Source: Parietaria judaica
Lineage: Eukaryota; Streptophyta; Magnoliopsida; Rosales; Urticaceae
NCBI GenBank assembly: GCA_954871525.1
Contig: OX940865.1
Coordinates: forward strand, 15,638,606-15,702,605
Direction: 5' to 3'
Length of the DNA: 64,000 nt
Below are positions 58,101-64,000 of the stretch, in pieces. Each line of letters begins with the position of its first letter. The stretch's first letter is position 1. The position numbers were made by a program, and so were the translations under genes. The notes below the pieces were generated by a model that did no database searches, was not told the origin of the DNA, and worked only from the letters and a program-made list of their open reading frames with translations.

Positions 58101-60506
58101 ACGAAACGACTGCGTCGGTTTTGACTTGGACGATGTATCTTCTAAGTAAGGTACCTTTACCATTTGGATGCTTCTTTTTTTGTTCAGCATTAGAAAAATG
58201 TTTGAAAATGATGTCTTCGTTGTTTTTGGAGAATATTCTGAATTGGGACATTTGTGGCACAAGTGCCCAATCTTGTACCAATTGGGCTTTATATTCCCTT
58301 TTTTAGCGATGATAGTACCAAAGGCTGCAAAACAGTAATGAGGTCCAATTCCGTCCATGTCGAGTTAATGCATGTTTAGATAGAGAAGCATACGTCTCTA
58401 GATTAATAAAGTATTAAATAATTAATGTTTTTGGAGTTTAATTGTAGACGTACATATGCCCTCGTGTAACAGACTTTTACGGAGTGAAAAAAGTTGGACC
58501 TCGATAGTTATTTGTGGCCTATTGGTACTCTTGGCGCTAAAAACAAGAGATTGGGAATATGCTAAGCACTTAGTACAAGATTTGGATACTTATGCCGCAA
58601 GTATCACTTCTGAATATCATTACTCATCATCATCATAGAAAGTGGACCATAAATTTTATCGTAATAAGCTAAATAAATAATTATATTACCAAATAGCTTC
58701 TTGTGGTTGAGTAATTACAAGAATAGACCTTGAATCTTGCTTTTTTTCTTTTTCTTTTTTTCCTTCCCTTGATGGGTGTTAATAATTTTTTCGAAAAATT
58801 AAAAATAATAAATAAAGCGGGATAATGAGCTTAATTTAGTTGTTTTACATTTATATTGAATATTTCGAGAATAATATTAGCTTGCCAGTATAACCTTAAT
58901 ACGACTATAAAATTAAAAAATTCATTACCAAACATAAAATATAACTATAAAATTATGATGAAAAAGCTATTAAAACTCGTAAATTTGTCTATTTTGTATG
59001 AAAAAATACTACCAGCTATCGACCTTTTTTATCTTTTGTTTGCTGCTTCAGGATTCGGGTTCACTGGCAAGAGCGCAAGAAGAAATAGATAGAGTATTAG
59101 AGGGAAGAGCTCCGTCTTACGAGGACGTTAAGGATCTGAAATTCGTGACACGATGCATCTATGAGTCGATGCGTCTCTACCCTCATCCCCCGGTTGGTTG
59201 CTTCGGTTTTGTCAAAAAAAAAAATCTTCATTTTCTGATATTTCATTGTTCACATAAATGCTTAAAATACAGCTGATGACTACATAAGGTCTAATTAAGT
59301 ATATACATAACGATATTAAATCGGAATTAACGAACTAAATTAAGAGATTATGGCTATATTTGAACGGGGTATATACTTAAATCTGTTTCTCTTTTGATCC
59401 GTTTCTTCAACTAATGGTATTGTTCATCGAATGCTGCTAGGTATTGATAAGAAGAGCCCAAGTCGACGATGTGCTTCCCGGGGATTACAAGCTTAATGCC
59501 GGTCAAGATGTCATGATATCCGTGTATAATATTCATCGTTCTTCGAAGGTATATATTAATATATTTTTACTGTGTGCAATTTCTTTTCAGTTCATCTTTT
59601 GCTTGAGCTCGTGGTTTGGTTTCCTGCAAGGTGTGGGACAGACCCGATGAGTTTATACCCGAAAGGTTTGACTTGGACGGCCCCGTTCCAAATGAAACAA
59701 ACACGGATTACAGGTAGGGATAAAACCGTCACGGTTTGGTTTTACTAGTTTTTACAAATGAAATCGGTAAACTGATTTAATTCAGCGACATGTTTCGGTT
59801 TGGTTGTTTAATTGTTTTTCAGTTAATATAACTAATTAAAGTCGGTCGTAACCATTTTCATTAACATATTTCTTAATTAACTTAATAATGTCTTGAAAAT
59901 AATACCCTGCACTAATAAACACTAAATTATTTATATTTTTTTATTTAAAAATCTTCAAAAATTATTTTATTGATAACTGATTATCCGGCTTGTTAAATCA
60001 ATAACCGATAACTGATCCGTTTTTGTATTCGATTCGGTTAACCATAACCATATTTTTTTGGCTTTACCGAACTTAGCGAGATTTTTCGGTTATTATTATC
60101 TCTTTTTACAAACCCTAATTATCTATAATATGAATATCTTATATTTGCGTAACGAACTTGATTTTTTTATTTTTTATTTTTTACGGCGTAGGTTCATTCC
60201 GTTCAGCGGCGGGCCTCGTAAGTGCGTCGGCGATCAATTTGCCATGCTTCAATCAGTAGTGGCGCTTGCGATATTTTTGCAGAATTTCAACTTCGAGCTG
60301 GTCCCGGATCAGATCATCGGCATGACCACCGGAGCTACGATACACACCACAAATGTAACGTCGTTGAATTTGTTAACGAGGTAGAGAGATTAGTTTAGCA
60401 TTGCTCTAACATTGTGCTATGATTATTGTTGCAGGGTTTGTACATGAAGCTCAGCTTGAGGCAAACAGAGCCTGCACTTGCTTCCACTTATACATCATCT
60501 AGATGA
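55183..60506 (+). CDS. LUT1: CYP97C1, carotene epsilon-ring hydroxylase
   Basis: Cytochrome P450 that hydroxylates the epsilon ring of alpha-carotene derivatives to make lutein, in the chloroplast. Nine exons, frame-consistent: 55183-55782, 56736-57032, 57629-57826, 58049-58150, 59052-59192, 59441-59548, 59631-59713, 60192-60354 and 60435-60506, giving 587 aa. An in-frame Met36 at 55288 would give 552 aa, nearer the Arabidopsis length. The N-terminus is a Ser/Pro-rich transit peptide, then [12 protein letters not shown] and [14 protein letters not shown], which match CYP97C1 and not CYP97A or CYP97B. P450 motifs: I-helix AGHETT (exon 4), ESMR ExxR (exon 5), PERF (exon 7) and haem loop [13 protein letters not shown] (exon 8). 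No breaks. Exon 1 is far more GC-rich than the later exons. Introns 1, 2 and 7 contain repeat relics. Polyadenylation signals of the AATAAA type lie near 60680. Confidence 0.95.
55838..56110. repeat. Tandem GTGTT/GACCC repeats in CYP97C1 intron 1
   Basis: Alternating phrases GAGTTATTAAYCGTGTTAGTC, GTGTTTGACCCGGTGAACCC and their variants recur three to four times at a spacing of about 55-60 bp. This is the kind of sequence seen at the ends of some plant hAT elements; I found no element boundary. Confidence 0.5.
57090..57610. mobile_element. hAT-like relic in CYP97C1 intron 2
   Basis: Repeated GAAAACxGGTTT and CCGGTT motifs, with internal near-duplicates (TTTTTAAGGAATAATTTG twice near 57390 and 57420). 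It ends AAAACCGGTTTTC ... AAACTCCTA, a degraded form of the TTTCACCCCTA end. No target duplication found. Confidence 0.35.
59715..60060. mobile_element. hAT-like relic in CYP97C1 intron 7
   Basis: It begins TAGGGATAAAACCG right at the start of the intron, close to the termini of Ac-type hAT elements, and is rich in CGGTTT. The right end is unclear. Confidence 0.35.
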
Positions 60507-61133
60507 AAGCAGTCATATATATATATGATATATATATATATATTATTGTAATTTTTATTTTGCTCTCAAAAGTTAGTCATCACTGTATTTATTAGTAACT
60601 TTAAAATCCCTGTGGGTAAATCATAAATGACAAGTCAATAATACCTTGTATGTATTACACTTTGTTCTTTCTGTTACCAATATAATAAAATATAAAAGGA
60701 AAAAAATGCAAAATTATATATAATTTAATTAAAGACTTTATTTATGCCTTGTATCACACGTTGTTCGTTCTGTTACCAGCCTGAAGATTTTAATTTTGCT
60801 CACAGTAGAGGCTAGAGGGTATAGACGGTTTCGGGATCCCGGTTATAAGGCGACTATTTTTTTTTTTATAATATAAGTACTTAGGGTTTTGTTCTAGAAT
60901 TTCGAAATTGAATGTACTATTTTAGTTATACTGACATGGCTCCCAACCTGATCTTTGTTTTCGCCGTTTTTTTTTTAAATGAACTTTTCAAAAAGAGACC
61001 GGCACCATACTCGGTTTTGAACGGCCCCGAAAAATCCAGAACCGAGCCAACACGACGTAAGAAGAAACTAGATCATCTTAAAAATGAGCAGTGATTATTC
61101 ATTTATTAAGAGTACAACATAATTGATTTTCAT
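60507..61133. other. Convergent spacer between CYP97C1 and the defensin-like gene
   Basis: 3' UTRs of both genes are expected here. TA microsatellites lie at 60521-60542. A hAT-like CCGAAAAATCCAGAACCG fragment lies near 61020. No gene. Confidence 0.4.
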
Positions 61134-62119
61134 TTATTTGGCTGGGCAAGGACCACGACATTCACACGTGTCGTCGGGCGCGTGGAAGAAGAAGCAAAGG
61201 CCGAAAGCGTCCGGACCGTATGTCTTTTGACAGTAGCGAGTGCATTTCTCCAGAGTGCACTTCTGCTTCGTGCCTCCTCTTATGCACTCTGCTTTCTCTC
61301 CAAAAACATTGCCTGTTTGTTGTGTTCACATAAACTCACATTAGTATATTATACAATACCCGATGACGGATCCGAGTTATAAATTTTAAGTGACGGATAA
61401 TTATCGGGGAGGAAAATTAAACATATTCGAGGGTAAAAAATTCGAAAGATCTATCATTTAGAGGTAAATTTTGAAACTATAAAGTTTTATGGTAAAAATT
61501 TGAGAAATCTTAAAGTTAAGGAGGAAAACTGCTCCTATTCGTACCAACGCGCTTCCGCCCCCGAAAATACCCATACATACAAACAAATCGGCACTTGGGG
61601 ATTGATCTCTATTTTTCGGACTTTCCTTTTATTTTTGGCAAATTTCATTTTCATTTCGGTTGTTATTGCATTTATCTATTTTTTGTTTTGGGTTTCTTGT
61701 AAAACTTTATACTTTTTCAATTCGAAGTTAGGTTGTTTCTGAACTATGAAAACGAAATCTTAGCGGTTCCTAAAATACCGTGCTTTCGCTCTTTTTTATA
61801 ACCTAGAAAAATTCAAAATTTGGTTTTCAAAAAATGTATTTTGCTCGATTTTTCTAAATAACGGCTATGAACGGAACCATTTTTTTAAGTATTACTTAGC
61901 CCGTTTATGACTACTTTAGACTCCTCAAAAGTCAAAACTATGTGTAAATTATAATATTCATAATTAAAGAAAAATTACCAAGAAATACTTTAATATCAAT
62001 TTTCTTTTTAATGTATATAAATAAAGATGAGAAAGCACTAGTTTTAGTGTGTTACCTGAAGAAGCAACCAAGAGAATGAGGAGCAAAAGACAGGCTGATG
62101 TAGAAGAAAACTTCATCAT
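61134..62119 (-). CDS. Defensin-like cysteine-rich secreted peptide (DEFL), 80 aa
   Basis: Two-exon gene on the minus strand: exon 1 62056-62119 and exon 2 61134-61312, joined across a 743-bp GT-AG intron in phase 1. Exon 1 encodes MMKFSSTS, then the hydrophobic ACLLLLILLVASS, a clear secretory signal peptide. An intron directly after the signal peptide is the usual structure of plant DEFL/LCR genes. The mature part has eight cysteines spaced C-x8-C-x4-C-x3-C-x11-C-x9-C-x1-C-x3-C, ending GPCPAK, enough for four disulfides. Such peptides act outside the cell, in antimicrobial defence or reproductive signalling; which one applies here cannot be told. A TA-rich stretch at about 62225-62240 may be its TATA box. 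The start could be the first or second Met. No break seen. Confidence 0.88.
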
Positions 62120-62132
62120 TTTTTATATTCCC

Positions 62133-63020
62133 CTAAATTATTTGTTTCAATGTTGTTCTTGTGAATATTTTCTTGGTATTTTTAGTTTTTTTTTTTCTTT
62201 CTTTCTAGTTGACTGAGTGTTATTATATATATATATGTATGTATATATTAAATGCTTAAAGATTATGTGATAATGTAATTGTTTATATTAAATGTGGATT
62301 ATGTAATTATTGTTTTCTTTTATTGTTACACGTTTGGTGAATCCCTTCATGTGATCTTATATAATCCACATTTAATGAGCCAGTTAAAAATGAAATGACA
62401 TTAAATTCGAGATTTATTTTTATTCAAAATATGTAAATCTAAAAGACTAATACACAAGTGTTATTGTACAGTACGTTATTCTTTCTGTTCCATTATATAC
62501 CTAAAATTATATAATTAAATACAATTAATTCTTAAAGTCCTCCAACTAATCTTATTATCTTTATTTCATCCTCGCTTTGTAAAATGATCATATGACTTAC
62601 AAAATGAAATAAGACTTACAAAATCTGATTTTTATATTATTTTATTTCTGTTCCATTTTATTTGTATTGATACTTCTGTTAAAAATAAAATAAAAAAGAC
62701 TTACAAAATCTGATTTTTTTCTCCCTCTAAATTATTTTTTTGAATGTTGTTCTTGTGAAGCTTTTTCTTGGTAATTTTCATAGTTTTTTTTTTTCTTATT
62801 GATTCGGTGTAGTTTTATATTAAATGCTGAAGATTATGTGATAATGTATTATATATTAAATATGGATATTATGTAATTATGTGATAATTATGGCTTTCTT
62901 TTATTGTTACACGTTTGGTGAATCCCTCGTGATCTTATCATCCACATTTAATAAGGCAGTTACAAGATGAAATCACATTAATTGTTTGAGATTAATTACT
63001 TTCATGCAAAAGATGTAATC
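62133..63020. repeat. Duplicated upstream region of the defensin-like gene
   Basis: About 300 bp upstream of the peptide gene (62133-62447) recur in diverged form at 62723-63020. Shared marks include CAATGTTGTTCTTGTGAA-like text, TTAAATGCTxAAAGATTATG and TTACACGTTTGGTGAATCCC. The second copy is not followed by any signal-peptide or cysteine-rich exon; about 275 bp of AT-rich DNA lie in between. Confidence 0.75.
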
Positions 63021-64000
63021 TAAAAGGAAAACTTGATAAACAACACTCTGGAGTATGAATATGATTATACATATGGGTAATCATGTTAATACAGAATCAC
63101 ACATCAGATTTTGAATTTTTCTTTTTTTATTAAAAATCAGAATTCAGAATTCTGATTCTGAATTAAAACCAGAATCAGAAATTCTGATCTGTTTTAAAAA
63201 CAGAAACCAGAATTTTTGGTTCTGCATCTTAATCAAAATTGAATTCTGATTTCACAGTCGGCTAATTTTGGTCGTTGGATCTTATGATCTAACGGCCGGT
63301 ATTTTGACTTTTTTAAAAGAAAAAGAAATTGAATATTAACTTTATCATTTTATCGTTGCATATATAGCCGTTGTTTTTTCGACTGATCATTTTTAACCCA
63401 GTTCATAAATTCTTTTCATTTCTATCCTATAAATACATATTTCAACACCCCAAAATTCACTTAACTCAATTATCTCAACTCTAATTCTCTCCCAATTATT
63501 CATACTCTCTCAATCCGATTTTTAACTAATATTTTTTCTCGATGTATTTCTCACATATAGTTTTTATGTTTTGATGTATTTAACAATTAAATAAATCAAT
63601 AAACGAGGCATTGTTTAATTCCCGTTTTATAGATTTTATTAAGTTTGATTTGGGCAATTTTGTAAAGTTTTATAATATTTAGGGTCAAAAGTAACCATTT
63701 ACTTATATTTGGGTGTAACGATCCAAATTTTCATATTACTAGGTCCTTAAAGAATGTTCGTTATTATCTTTGACTTACAAGATACATTTTCATGTAAATT
63801 GAATGTTATATGATGTGGATGTTTATATTATATTACATTGACCTTGCAATCAAAGTTATATGGTCCGAAACATTTCCGTGAATATTCATCGATGTGGGAC
63901 TACAATAAAGCTCCTAAAGATGAAAGAATAATGTCTCGTGTCAATAAGTTTCAATAAGAAACGGTATCGAGAAATATAGAAGGAAAATATATTATATGAA
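63021..64000. other. AT-rich end of the window with inverted motifs
   Basis: 63110-63250 contains repeated, partly palindromic CAGAATTCTG motifs. 63266-63296 contains an inverted pair CGTTGGATC/GATCTAACG. A TATA-like CCTATAAATA at 63427-63436 precedes a pyrimidine-rich leader-like stretch. This could be the start of a transposon or gene that runs out of the window, but no coding frame is seen. Confidence 0.35.

Noticed and set aside
61182..61382. Plus-strand 66-aa frame
   Set aside because: It is antisense to exon 2 of the defensin-like gene, which has a signal peptide, splice sites and a cysteine pattern in its favour.
1..64000. CRISPR arrays, operons, ribosome binding sites, riboswitches
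   Set aside because: This is plant nuclear DNA; no spaced short repeats or bacterial-type signals were seen. Microsatellites and MITEs account for the repeats.

Overview
This is nuclear DNA of a flowering plant, probably a eudicot. It has GT-AG introns in AT-rich non-coding DNA, a plant carotenoid P450, plant family-1 glycosyltransferases, a plant histone promoter and plant-type transposons. I could not fix the species.

Layout. (1) 872-2269 (minus) is an intronless UGT708-like C-glycosyltransferase gene. (2) 3.2-5.0 kb holds two non-autonomous hAT elements with perfect 8-bp target duplications. (3) 5962-7849 (plus) is a six-exon gene for an unrecognised 260-aa basic, nuclear-looking protein. 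(4) 9793-10194 is histone H2B with cell-cycle type promoter motifs. (5) 11429-29872 is a 51-exon gene for a 1,722-aa HEAT-repeat protein, the SHOOT GRAVITROPISM 6 / MROH1-like orthologue, whose introns carry a truncated LINE, hAT-like relics and an inverted-repeat MITE. (6) 33.8-52.1 kb is a tandem UGT73-type cluster, all on the plus strand: UGT-A (33810-35891, two exons, catalytic Asp replaced by Gly), UGT-B (38471-39958), a truncated frameshifted copy (43706-44041) and UGT-C (50604-52109). The space between these genes is filled by mobile DNA: a 99-bp tRNA-derived SINE, a 1.5-kb inverted-repeat element with internal short repeats, a 980-bp fold-back MULE with a perfect 9-bp target duplication, and an intact, very young Ty1-copia element (44905-50320) whose 5' LTR ends 283 bp before UGT-C. 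(7) 53.9-54.2 kb holds a broken fragment of a plastid phosphate-translocator gene. (8) 55183-60506 is CYP97C1/LUT1, the carotene epsilon-ring hydroxylase of lutein synthesis. (9) 61134-62119 (minus) is a two-exon, 80-aa, eight-cysteine defensin-like secreted peptide, with a diverged second copy of its upstream region about 590 bp away.

Functional themes. The UGT708-like gene and the UGT73 cluster both belong to specialised-metabolite glycosylation, but nothing shows that they form one pathway. H2B, the SGR6-like gene and CYP97C1 are ordinary housekeeping or developmental genes. The most unusual features are two UGTs with changes at otherwise near-invariant residues, the fold-back elements inside the UGT cluster and the recent copia insertion beside a UGT promoter. 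No coherent undescribed multi-gene system is evident.
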